DNA of 64,000 bases from Pictodentalium vernedei (Eukaryota > Mollusca > Scaphopoda > Dentaliida > Dentaliidae): NCBI GenBank assembly GCA_031216915.1, contig CM062292.1, forward strand, positions 5,390,457 through 5,454,456. Reading direction: 5' to 3'. Shown piece after piece: positions 10,683 through 20,224 of this stretch; within the stretch, counting starts at the first letter, position 1; the number at the start of each line of letters is the position of its first letter. The notes beneath the pieces were generated by a model, which ran no database searches, had not been told where the DNA came from, and saw only the letters and a list, made by a program, of their open reading frames with translations. The translations under genes and the position numbers were made by a program.

Positions 10683-11245
10683 CATATTTGGCCACAAGTT
10701 GTTCTGAAATATTATTTTGGCTATGTATTAATGGGTGGGGGCATAATCTTTTTGGGGGTAACCGGGTTCCAGGTCATTGTAGGCCTGGGGAGTAGGTAGG
10801 TATGGTTCTCCAATTGGTGGGTGGGGGCAAACCTCCACCAATGGGAAGGCCATTCTTACCCCCACCTCAGGCCTACGGTATCCTCCTTCCTATTGGTGGA
10901 GGTCCAGATGCGGAAAAGGGCTCCTCAAATAAACGTTTGAAAATATAATGCACCTACCCTCAGCGTGAATCTGGGACCCTCTGATGCTTTAATTTTCCCA
11001 TTTGGAGGAGGGGGAGGAGGCACTATAATTTTAGTGGGGTGGCATCCCCCTCCCTGGCTACACCACTGTATTATTTTTTATCAGTTCCCGAACATATACA
11101 GTAGCAGACTTCCAGGAACCATTGCTGGCTGTGTCAACTCCATGAGTTGATTAATATATATTTTTGTGCTCTATGCATCTCAGCCTTTGTTTTGATGTAT
11201 ATTTTGTGGATATTTAATTCACATTTATGGAATATCAGTGCTGGA
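10683..11245 (+). repeat. Dispersed repeat (copy 2), interrupted
   Basis: 10683-10717 and 11081-11245 together match the reverse complement of 4010-4200. The 360 bp between them are absent from the other copy and are bounded by a short direct repeat, so copy 2 was split by a later insertion. Confidence 0.7.
10719..11079. mobile_element. Inserted non-autonomous DNA element (hAT-like guess)
   Basis: The insert interrupts a dispersed repeat and is bounded by the direct repeat TATTATTTT (about 10710-10718 and 11071-11079). Its right end reads CTGGCTACACCACTG; GGCTATGTATTAATGG at the left is only weakly inverted to it. The interior contains a CCAATTGGTGGGTGGGGGC / ACCTCCACCAATGGGAAGG hairpin. An 8-9-bp duplication with a CAGTGG(T/C)GTAGCCAG-type end suggests hAT; this is inference. 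Confidence 0.5.
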
Positions 11246-12560
11246 AATTTCAAAGAAAACAAATTTCCCGTACTTTTGTAGCACCTTAACCATGGGCTTG
11301 TTACAAACAGTGATTTAACAATAAAATATTATCAGACTAGGATAACTGGATATCGCTCATGATGAATACTGTAATATGATGCAAGGGAGAACACAGAATT
11401 CCTTCCTCAATTTTTTGAACTGTTCTGAATTTATTGTGTTTACATCCATTCTGGGCACCATTTTCTTGGGGAAAGTTTTGTTTTGTAGATGACACACATG
11501 TTTTCATCAAATTAAAATACAATCAGTGAATAAAACAGTGTGCAAAATTTTACAAGAACACTTGTTTCGTTCACATGGTGATTACATGAACGGATGACCA
11601 TCTACCAAATATGCATCTTGAATGGTCTAAGTAACTTAATCAGCCTTTCTTGTATTTTCAAAGATTTTTAGATTTTTGCCTTGAGAGGCTATATATATTT
11701 CAATCCCATGCAATATAGTAATACTTGTTAATGATTAAAAAACAGCTTCCCAAGAATATTTACACAGCCGAATGTTCGGCTTGTCCAACCCAAACATAAA
11801 AGGTCTGTCGGTTAGAGTAATTTCAGAAATTTTGCACACTGCAAAGTATGATCAGTTGTCGAAAAGAACTCTTTATCATTTCTGGAAGGTTGGCTTTTAA
11901 CTGTTGCATCTCAACACCACATCCCCAAGTAGTGATAATCCGTACCAGCAACAGAGTACCCAAAAACGATCCTTTCCCATCACCAAATCAGCATTTATTC
12001 TCCTTCTCTAAACCACTGAAACTTTTTATGCATAGTTCATGCCTGATAATTAAGTATTTTTTGTGATCAAAACAATGAATTGTTGTAATTTTCATCTCTT
12101 CATTACATCATGACATCTGATACATCAGGACAACAAATATCAATCAAAATAATTTGTATCCACTTTGTAAAAACATACAAAAATTTGTTTTTCTAGTTTA
12201 GACCTTCATGACACAAATTTTTCCCAGTTCCAGAGGCTCCGATTCCTTTCCCGAAGTACACAGGAATGTCCTTTCCAAGTCGAGTTGGCCCTGAACATTT
12301 TGTCCACGAGGACACTACATTCTAAATAGTCATTTCAAAACATTTTACGGGACCATGGAGCCAGGGTTGGAAGTGGGCACGCTCGGCATATTTTGAACAA
12401 CAATGTTGAAAATAGTAAGTGATTGAGTATGCGAAAAATCATGCAAGAGTACCAAAATGTAGACCTATTGGACAATATTAGGAAATTATTGGCTTAACAA
12501 TGCCCATTCTTTCAAGTTTCAGGTAAGTTATCTCCTGCACACCATCGAACCTGCAATTTT
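11246..12560. other. Unassigned sequence
   Basis: No supported gene or known repeat lies in this stretch, which ends at the boundary of the DIRS-like element. Confidence 0.45.
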
Positions 12561-12576
12561 TAATATTTTTATACTG

Positions 12577-12767
12577 TACCAATGACCCAGACATAGCTGG
12601 TGCTAACTCTTAAAATATAGGGCCAAACACAAATTTTGCCCCCCAATCCCCAAAATTTGCATCTAAAACTAAAGAAAACATGTCCTGAAAGGCCCTCCAC
12701 ACCTCGCCCCCACTGCGCATGCGCAGTGTCAAGGACGTTCCGAAATTGGCGCCATTTATCATTCTAA
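12577..12767 (+). repeat. Left inverted terminal repeat of the DIRS-like element
   Basis: These 191 bp start TACCAATGACCCAGACATAG and end ATTTATCATTCTAA. They read as an exact reverse complement of 19337-19527 over the full length. Inside is an 18-bp palindrome CACTGCGCATGCGCAGTG and the promoter-like word GGCGCCATTT, so this arm may drive transcription of the element. Confidence 0.93.
12711..12728. promoter_or_regulatory. NRF1-type palindrome in the left terminal repeat
   Basis: CACTGCGCATGCGCAGTG contains the TGCGCATGCGCA consensus recognised by NRF1-family activators in animals. The mirror copy is at 19376-19393 in the right terminal repeat. Use as a promoter element is inferred. Confidence 0.5.
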
Positions 12768-12769
12768 GT

Positions 12770-13895
12770 TTGGCCCTTCATCAGTTAACATCTGACTGAT
12801 CTTTGTGCTTTTAAATCTCAGTTTAAATGATGCCAGACACATAAATATTAGTGAAATGGTGATTCTAAGGAGGATAGAAAAGGAGGAGAGGAAAAGAATG
12901 TGTGACAGAATATTATCAGGGCTGTAACTTAAAATTTTTTAATGAAATTATGTTAAGTTACCTATTTTCAAGGCAGCAGCCATTTTGTTGTCATTCTGAT
13001 TATTTAGTTACACTGTTTTTTCAAGTGTTTTTCCTCTCTCCCTGTCCTTTAAGTTCCCCCTTGCTATTCTCCCATGCTTTTGGCATAGTTTCTGTAATTA
13101 TTATTACTAAAATTTCTTGGGAGTTTTAGCTTAATAACAGAATGAATTCTGTTCTTTCCCCATGTTTACGTCTTCACCTACGGGTGGTTAGGCGTTGTGT
13201 TCTGCATCTACCATCTGATGTTCTGCAGTTTCTTCCCTGGAAGTCTCTGTTTTGCATCAGATGGTGTATTTTTGGTAACTGATTTCGGGCCTGGGTGCCT
13301 GGAGTCTTATTTTAGTGTTTTTACACTCATTGTTTACATTTACAACAGCCCTCTGTGTGAGGGGGGGATTTCTAAATAATAATATCTTTATGTTATTTTA
13401 ATCATAACTAGATACATTATTATTGTTCGTAAGTGTTGAATAAATTGTTTAAAATATTTTTAAAATTTTTGTCCACACTTAGGCTTGGGATCCATTGGGG
13501 CTCAACGTTACTTTTCAGAAACTTGGGCTGTTCTGAAAAAATATTTTTTCAAAATATTTTGATTTCAATTATTTTTTCTATATTAATGGATCATATTATT
13601 ATTATGTATTTTGATTGCCAGGGGTTAGTGCGAGTACCAGGACTTGTTTTCTTTTCACATTGAAAGGATATTGATCAATTGTTTTAGGAGGAAGTCTTCC
13701 TCTGACCTTATTATCATTCTATATGTGGTCAGTGTACTCGCATTAACTCCTGGTCTGTATCGTATGATTTCGATGACAATATGGGAAGCGTATGTCACGG
13801 TATGTTGTTGGGGATTTGGACACTCCGGTCCTTTCCCCGCAGGGTCACTCTACTTTATCAATTTCTATTTCAGACGATCAAGATTAGGGTGATGT
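12770..13895 (+). other. Leader region of the DIRS-like element
   Basis: Non-repetitive sequence lies between the left terminal repeat and the gag-like region. Short T-rich open frames occur, but none resembles a known DIRS protein. Confidence 0.5.
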
Positions 13896-15192
13896 ATCTG
13901 TGATGTCTTCCAACAGTGTGCCTCCGTCGTCACAATTAATGAAGGGCTAGCGGAAAAGTGCTCATGTAATACGCCAATTGCCTAAGAGGACCCTAGTAGG
14001 TTCGACGGCCTTTGACGTCCGCTAGCTCGCCCGGTGTAGCGTCCATTCACCGAATGGTTCGGCAGCCGGGTTCGTCCGTTGCGGTCTAGAAGGAATTTTG
14101 GGGTGATGCGAGCACTATAAAATTAACTTAATGCACACCCAGTGACGGCGGATCGGAGGGAGAACGGAGGAAGCCTTTTAGTCCGGTTCATAGCTCGTTC
14201 CGGTCCATCCGGACGGCAAGCGAGAGAGGCCCCTCTCTCGTTCAACAACATCTGGCCCCAGATGTTGTGGTACAAATGTGTCGTTAGCGGAGCATACGTC
14301 CGTCGCTCGGGACGCTCCGTTGTATAGGCAGTCCGCTGAGACTGCTAAGGCTTCCTCTTCTCGTCAGCGCACACGACCGCACCTTGGCTGCGTGACCGCC
14401 GATATATTACCAGCTTCGCCGATCAAGGATTCTTCGGCGACCAGGTCACACCATCCGGCAGCCAGGGATTCGAGACCGATGGACTCCGGACGTTCGCATA
14501 GGAAGTATGCGGGAGCCATCTGATGCGGAGCTGCCCTCGGCGAAGCACCGATAGACTGCGCCTCCGCAGGTCTCGACGCCGGACATTCTTGTGCACATAG
14601 CACAACTTATCGCAGCATCCCAGCAGCCGACAGAAACGGTGTCGGATCGAGAATTATCCGACAGCGCTGGGTCGGTAGCCGGGGACTCGAGGCCTGCAGA
14701 CTCCGGACGTTCGCATAGGAAGTGTGCGGGAGTCAACGTACACGGAGCTTCCAGCGGCAATGCATCGTAAGTCCGCTACTGCACAGGCCTCGGGAACGGA
14801 CGTGCTTTCCTTAATAGCACAGTTTATCGCAGCATCCCAGCATCAACTGAATCTGTCGCATATATTTTATCCGACGATGCTGGGTCGGGACGCTCCGCGG
14901 AAGCGGGTACGGACGTCCGAAAGTTTCATCCGGTCCGACGGGATACCGAAAGGGATTCGGTGGATTTCAAGCTTTCCCTTTCGGAACAACATATGCTGCG
15001 ATGCCGGATAAGAAACTGATAGCGTCGGTGGACTTAGAAATTTTTGGTTCGGTTCAGGGACATCGTCCCTCAGTTCCGACATAGTCCAATAATGTCACAC
15101 AAACTTTCGAATTATTGAACGACGCTATATATATTATTATTTTATGCTTGCTATCCAAGCATTTCTGGTTTCTTGTTCGAAGAGTTATGGAG
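13896..15192 (+). pseudogene. gag-like region, tandem copy A
   Basis: Copy A starts GATGTCTTCCAACAGTGTGCC and aligns with copy B (15193 onward) through ATTAATGAAG(G/A)G(C/T)TAGCGG, GGTTCGTCCGTTGCGGTCTA and TCGTAAG(T/A)CCGCT. Translation gives a Ser/Arg-rich, low-complexity protein with the recurring segments RDSRPMDSGRSHRK and ELPAAMHRKSATAQAS, of the kind expected for the poorly conserved first ORF (gag) of DIRS elements. A 217-bp segment (14461-14677) is repeated at 14678; 217 is not a multiple of 3, so the repeat itself shifts the frame. GC content and CpG are visibly higher than in the flanks. Confidence 0.6.
14461..14870 (+). repeat. Internal 217-bp duplication in gag-like copy A
   Basis: GACTCCGGACGTTCGCATAG recurs with period 217 bp, followed in each unit by GAGCT(G/T)CC...GC and AGCACA(A/G)(C/T)TTATCGCAGCA. 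Each unit encodes the pattern ...DSGRSHRK(Y/C)AG...ELP(S/A)A.HR...(L/I)AQ(L/F)IAASQ. Copy B carries this unit once (from about 15665). Confidence 0.75.
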
Positions 15193-16240
15193 ATGTCTTT
15201 CAAAAGTGTGCCTCTGTCGTCATAGTTAATGAAGAGTTAGCGGCAATAAGTGCTCATGGAATATGTCTATCGCTTACGGAATGACATTCACTAGCTCACC
15301 CGGTGTAGCGTACATTCATCGAATGGTTCGGCTGCCGGGTTCGTCCGTTGCGGTCTAGGAAGGAGATTTGGGTGATGCGAGCACTTTAATTACTTTAGTA
15401 CTCACCCAGTGACGGCAGATTGAGGACAGATCGGAGGAAGCCAACAACATAGGGGACCGCATGTTGTGGTTCAGATATTTTACATTCGGAGCATATGTCC
15501 GTTGCTCAGGACGCTCCGTTATATTGACAGTCCGAGAGACTGTCTTTAATGCTTCCTCATCCTCACAGCAGGGCACACGACCGCACATTGGCTACGTGAC
15601 CTCGAGTATCTGATCAGTTTCGGCATTCAGTGATTCCACAGCGAATAGGTCGCGCCATCCGGTAGCCAAGGGACACGAGGCCTATACACTCCGTTCGCTC
15701 GCATATTGGAAGTATGCACGGGGTAACGATCTCGGAGCTTCCTGCGGCAATGCATCGTAAGACCGCTGCTCCTCAGGCCTCAGTGACGGACGTGCTATCC
15801 GAGTTAGCACAGTTGTTTCGCAGCATCCCAGCAATTGACGGTTTCTCGGTCGAATCAGGAATTATCCGACGGCGCTGGGTCGGTGCGGTCCGCGGTTGCA
15901 TCAAGCTACGGACGACCGAACGCTTTATAGGGTCCGACAGGATGGCGAAAGGGATTCGAAAGATTTCGAGTTTTCCCTTTAGTAGTATCGGAAGATGCCT
16001 TTCATATCTTCTGGCATTTCTTCCAGTGATTATTTTTCGGACTTCATTGCTGCGATCTTGGATAAGAGACTTATAGCGTCATTGGACTCGGATTTTTCGA
16101 TCGGTACAGGGACTTTGTCCCTGACTTACCGACGCAGTCCAATATTGTCATTACAACATGTGTTTTATTTTTCGACGCTATATATTATATATATATATAC
16201 AAGCCTGCTACTAAGCATGATAGTTTAGTTTCTTGTCCGC
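15193..16240 (+). pseudogene. gag-like region, tandem copy B
   Basis: This is the second copy of the 1.3-kb unit, shorter because it has only one internal 217-bp segment. An open frame covers ELPAAMHRKTAAPQASVTDV and then SDRMAKGIRKISSFPF. A further frame from about 15995 encodes FIAAILDKRLIASLDSDF. Both copies end with the same landmark (GACGCTATATATTAT, then a T-rich run and TTTCTTGT), so the duplication is head to tail. No zinc knuckle is visible. The gag assignment rests on position and composition. Confidence 0.6.
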
Positions 16241-16439
16241 GTGGCTCATTTCTGCCATTTTATCTTTTTTTACATATAGTTTATTTTGGCAGAGCAGGGC
16301 ATACCGAGAGTTCATATGCGTCTAGACGGTGTGATTAAAGACTGCATATATTCTTTTTCGCCGTTTATGTCTTTTCCAATTTCAATGTTGGGAACGACAT
16401 TATGTATAGTAGACTTAACTTAGACGCTTTATTATACGT

Positions 16440-17340
16440 AATCCGCCTTACTGAGGCGTTATCATTACGTCTTCAAGAAAAGATTTACGGGATATTATTC
16501 TCAATGTAATTTCTTTTGAGGGCAGTAGTTTGTTCACGTATAACTCCGCCCTTCAGTGGCTGATTGGAGTTGGTTAGACGTGATGCAGCCCTAGCTACAT
16601 CCACGCGTGGATAGTAGGTTAAGAACTCTCTCAGAGTCGCTTCGTTCTCGGAGGAGCTTCTCTTCGACGGCAACTTTCCGGCAATCCATGAATTGCTTGA
16701 TTTATACATTCTCTTGTCTATCTAGTGTTACAAGAGATTCAGACTGGGGCAAACATTCGGTGGTTGACTCAGAGAGTGCCGCCGCAGTTGCCGGACCCTA
16801 GTGTGGCTGTTATGACGGTTGCCAGTCAAACAGATTGGGATATATACTGATCCCTACGGATTCGAAGTGCCAGGGTCTTTGGGTTCCGCAGTCTTTTAGC
16901 TATCAGTTTGACTTCCGCGGAATAATGTTTTTTAGGCTTGCTTTATGTCATTGCATGAACATTATTCAGAAACGCATGCCCAAATTCCTGTCCTTTAATT
17001 CGACAGTAGTGGCGTATCTCCGGAACCAGGGAGGCACTCTTTCGTTTCCGTTATTCAATTTAATGGAAAGAATCCGTCTGTTGGTTATAGTACACCAAGT
17101 TCAGTTTTGGTCCGTCATATTCTGGGTCGTCTGATTGTTTTATCGCACTCCCGTTCTCTTACGGGTCGCTTTTTGCTGTCAGAATGGACTCTCAACAAAC
17201 AAGTATTTAATCAGATTTGCTATCTATGGGAGCGCCCAATGATGTTTTATTATGACACAGCTTGCTAATCAATTGCAGACGTATGTGTTGGCTTGTCCAG
17301 ATCTCTGAGCTAATACTGTTAACGCTCTATTGATCTATAG
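16440..17340 (+). pseudogene. RT C-terminus and RNase H remnant (DIRS type)
   Basis: In broken frames the region encodes GASLRRQLSGNP (end of RT), QTDWDIYTDPYGFEVPG (first RNase H block, where DIRS proteins have TDAS..GWG), then NSTVVAYLRNQGGT at about 16997-17038, the hallmark D.(T/S)TVVAY(I/L)..QGGT block of the DIRS RNase H. It continues RHILGRLIVLSHSRS (family: HIPG..N..AD.LSR), FLLSEWTLNKQVF and LQTYVLACPD. The first Asp of the TVVAY block is replaced (FNST where DNST is expected). Only about 200 bp separate gag-like sequence from the RT C-terminal part, so the RT palm with its YxDD motif seems deleted. Confidence 0.85.
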
Positions 17341-17479
17341 GACGCAATGATAGGATACGCGTATCCTCCGGCGCTGTTGTTTTAGCAGGTATTGCTAAGA
17401 TAAACAACCACAATACATTTCTGTTGATAGCATCTCTATCTTCACAGAGATCATGAGTAATTTACTCTCTTGTCTACTG

Positions 17480-18570
17480 TGGATCTTAACGTGAAATCTT
17501 CCTCTATGTGAGGATCTTTTTTCACTGGGTAAATCGTGTCATCTTTATCACAACCAGCAAGGTCGCAACCTTCATGTATTCCGTTGTGTGGTCCGTATTG
17601 CATTGTAAGCACTGTACTGGACGAGCTTTGGACGCGATTTCTTACTATAGGAGATCCTCTTCTTCGCTATTCTATGCGGCTAAAGTGGAGGCTCTTCCGT
17701 CGTGTTGTAGGGATCATTATGTTCATATTGTTGATCCCTCCATACTACGCATTGCTAGTTTTTAGTATACTTGTTTCACAAGATCTACTGCAGCCTGTTG
17801 TTATTTAGGTTATAGGTTTGTTACCTCATACCTATGCACTCTACGATAGTTTACAATTGAGTCTTTTGTCTCTTTATCTAAGTCAGTTAGTAACTTTTTG
17901 ATAAATAGACTTAGAATCTTTAGATTAAATTCCTATACGGATTTTAACTTCGGTTCTTATTTAGCTAAGTAATCATTTGAGCCTCTGGAAACAGTAGTTT
18001 TCAAATTCTGACCTTTTAGACAGTAATTCTGTTGGTTTCTCTTTTACTGTAGAGTCAGTGAGTTTCATGCACTATCGATGGATGATTTTCACTTTCATAG
18101 TTTCGGAATCAATACTTCCGTTACTATTTAGGTTGGATTGTTGCATAAGAGTTAGGCTCCTATTATCCGGAACCTATTATTTTAAGGTCCTTCCGTCTTC
18201 GTATGGGCATAGGCCTTTACTCTTTCCGGGTACAGTTTATGTATTTATAAACAGATATCTGTTTATTACAAGGGCGTAAGCTTCTTCTGTCTTTGATGTC
18301 TAGTAGAAGGACGTTACGCTCCATTTTATTGTTAATCGATTCTATTAACTAGCGTACTGCTTATGGTATATCATTGGCTTAGCAGTTGTGCTTAAGATTT
18401 CGGCTCATGAAGTAAGAGTTCTTCTACTTCTTGGGCTTACATTAATAGTGTTGCTATTATAGATTTTTGAAGGCTGCTCATTGCGCTCAGCCATCCATTC
18501 ATGAATTTTTTCTCAGAAATATCGAGTCCATTTCTGGAGGCCTCTATTGTTAGGTCTATTATCTACTGCT
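17480..18570 (+). pseudogene. Tyrosine recombinase remnant (DIRS type)
   Basis: The N-terminal, SAM-like part is recognisable as AAKVEALPSCCRDHYVHIVD and neighbouring frames. Then comes a segment containing FEPL. Box I is intact as CRVSEFHALSMDDFH from 18048, with the catalytic Arg at 18051-18053. Box II is intact as AHEVRVL, giving the H-x-x-R pair at 18406-18408 and 18415-18417. The nucleophile region reads HEFFLRNIE (18500-18526), where DIRS recombinases usually have FYLRD, so the Tyr appears to be Phe. Several stops and frameshifts separate the blocks, so no functional recombinase can be made from this copy. Confidence 0.85.
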
Positions 18571-18685
18571 CAGAATGTCATTCACTTAACAGTTGCTACT
18601 ATAGCTAGGTAGGCTGTCTGTTTCGGCAGTGTCTCCGTTCGGCTGCCCTCTTCGCTCTGGGCTATTTGACCCAGGGCAAGAAAAA

Positions 18686-18701
18686 GGGGGGGGGGGGGGG
18701 A
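18686..18701 (+). repeat. Poly-G tract inside the DIRS-like element
   Basis: A run of about 16 G follows the recombinase remnant. It is probably slippage after the element died. Confidence 0.8.
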
Positions 18702-19182
18702 GGGTGTTCCCTTGGGTCACCTGTTTTTACTATGAAAACAAGGGGATACCTCCTCCGGAGTTAGTAATTCTGAGCTGTTATTGGGATGGTTGTTTAGTGA
18801 GAAGTTTAAGTTTATAAAATTCATTCAAGTCTTAGTTTTTAAAGTATAGCTTTTGAATATTGCATATGTCAACGGACATGATTATGCAATTCTCACACAC
18901 TTTTAGGAGTATAAGAGTCTCTATTCTCTAGACTTACTTTATTATTGGCTTACTTTAAAAATTATTAGTATAAGGATTATTGGATATTAATAGAGTACAT
19001 GGATGTATGAAGCTCAATTTTTGGAAGGTGTTGTATCTTTCTAATTTATCATAAATAAGAAAGATACATGTAAGGCCTATTTCTTCTTTTCCCTACAGGG
19101 GATGACTCTATTTTATTTTATTGAGCGTATTCCATTTTGCTCTATGTCCTTGGCCCTCCAGCCTTTTTACTATTCAGCTATG

Positions 19183-19267
19183 TCTGGGTCATTGGTACAG
19201 TATAAAAATGTTAAAAAATTTATAGTAATTTATATATTTTTTATACTTACCAATGACCCAGACGGGG
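19183..19267. repeat. Internal complementary region (ICR) of the DIRS-like element
   Basis: The left half (GTCTGGGTCATTGGTACAGT then ATAAAAAT) is the complement of the left end at 12562-12594. The right half (TTAAAAAATTTATAGTAATT onward to CAATGACCCAGAC) is the complement of the right end at 19509-19565. The two halves meet at a shared GTT. This is the arrangement of the DIRS ICR, thought to template the junction of the circular intermediate. Confidence 0.88.
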
Positions 19268-19336
19268 ATGGCCCTCCCAGGAGTTGGGAACTCTTGCCTC
19301 CCCGCTGAGTACATAGCGCTTACCAGGCACTGGTTA

Positions 19337-19527
19337 TTAGAATGATAAATGGCGCCAATTTCGGAACGTCCTTGACACTGCGCATGCGCAGTGGGGGCGA
19401 GGTGTGGAGGGCCTTTCAGGACATGTTTTCTTTAGTTTTAGATGCAAATTTTGGGGATTGGGGGGCAAAATTTGTGTTTGGCCCTATATTTTAAGAGTTA
19501 GCACCAGCTATGTCTGGGTCATTGGTA
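19337..19527 (-). repeat. Right inverted terminal repeat of the DIRS-like element
   Basis: These 191 bp are the reverse complement of 12577-12767 with no mismatch that I can find. The outer extension (19528-19565, AT-rich) is unique to this end and is the part copied into the ICR. The NRF1-type palindrome is at 19376-19393. Confidence 0.93.
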
Positions 19528-19611
19528 AGTATAAAAAATATATAAATTACTATAAATTTTTTAACTTTTGTGAGTAGACAGCAGCGTACTTCAGTTCGAC
19601 CCAGCAAGCAA

Positions 19612-19780
19612 TTAACCCTTCCCTGACGACAATGGCATGCATTGAATAATATACAATTTGTGCAATACAGACATTTTTTTATAAACTTCAACAAAACCAT
19701 ATCATTTGAACCCTCCTCATTGTAATGAGCTTGTCAAGCTCATTCCAGTGAGGGGTAATATGATATGGATTTGTAGTAGC
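19612..19780. mobile_element. TTAA hairpin MITE, right end truncated
   Basis: It starts TTAACCCTTCCCTGACG. The hairpin arms AACAAAACCATATCATTTGA and AGGGGTAATATGATATGG flank GAGCTTGTCAAGCTC. It begins 47 bp beyond the DIRS-like element. Confidence 0.7.
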
Positions 19781-19827
19781 ATTCCAAGACTACTACATTG
19801 TAACTAATCAAACTTCACTTTCGGAGA

Positions 19828-20068
19828 TCCCCGTGGGAACCCCAGGAAGTGAAGCAGTGCCTGTTCACTGTGGTAAACAGGCTCTGTTTTACTGGTAAAA
19901 TAGGACCCAGTTATCAGTGCTTGGGAGGTGCAAACCCTCTCTAAAATGGGCAACATGGCTTATTAATGCTCATCCTTGGTTTTGGGTTGATACTCTTGTT
20001 GTGGTCATGATTAGCCATTGTGCAAAACCATGTGACCTTAAACACCAATAAATAAATAAATAATAAAT
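19828..20068 (+). mobile_element. Short SINE, second family (copy 1)
   Basis: It is flanked by an 11-bp target-site duplication ACTTTCGGAGA (19817-19827 and 20069-20079). The head AACCCCAGGAAGTGAAGCAG is not tRNA-like. The last 60 bp (CATGATTAGCCATTGTGCA, GTGACCTTAAACACCAATAA, then AAAT repeats) are the same tail as the tRNA-derived SINEs at 30818 and 46636. Other copies are at 37106-37323 and 37406-37625, starting at nearly the same point. Confidence 0.85.
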
Positions 20069-20224
20069 ACTTTCGGAGAACCAGTATGTAAACAATGTAA
20101 TTCAACAAAACTTTAAAAGGTCAAAAATGCTTCTCACTGTCCCTTTGCTCATGCACATTTAAGATATTATACCGAACTGAAATAAATTTGATTATTGCTG
20201 CGAAGGGCTTACTCGAAAAAAACA

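Larger units (their letters stand above)
12562..19565 (+). mobile_element. DIRS-like tyrosine-recombinase retrotransposon, 7.0 kb, coding-dead
   Basis: Order along the plus strand: left inverted terminal repeat (12577-12767); leader of about 1.1 kb; gag-like region present twice (13896-15192 and 15193-16240); remnant of the reverse-transcriptase C-terminal part and RNase H (about 16440-17340); tyrosine recombinase remnant (about 17480-18570); ICR (19183-19267); right inverted terminal repeat (19337-19527). DIRS elements replicate through a circular intermediate and insert with a tyrosine recombinase instead of a DDE integrase. Every protein region here is broken by frameshifts and stops, and the RT palm appears deleted. 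The outer boundaries are set from the ICR, which joins the complements of the two ends: AAT at 12562-12564 on the left and AAC at 19563-19565 on the right. Confidence 0.88.

Noticed and set aside
12562..19565. LTR retrotransposon or endogenous retrovirus
   Set aside because: Terminal repeats are inverted, not direct; there is no primer-binding site, protease or DDE integrase; RNase H and recombinase blocks are of DIRS type.
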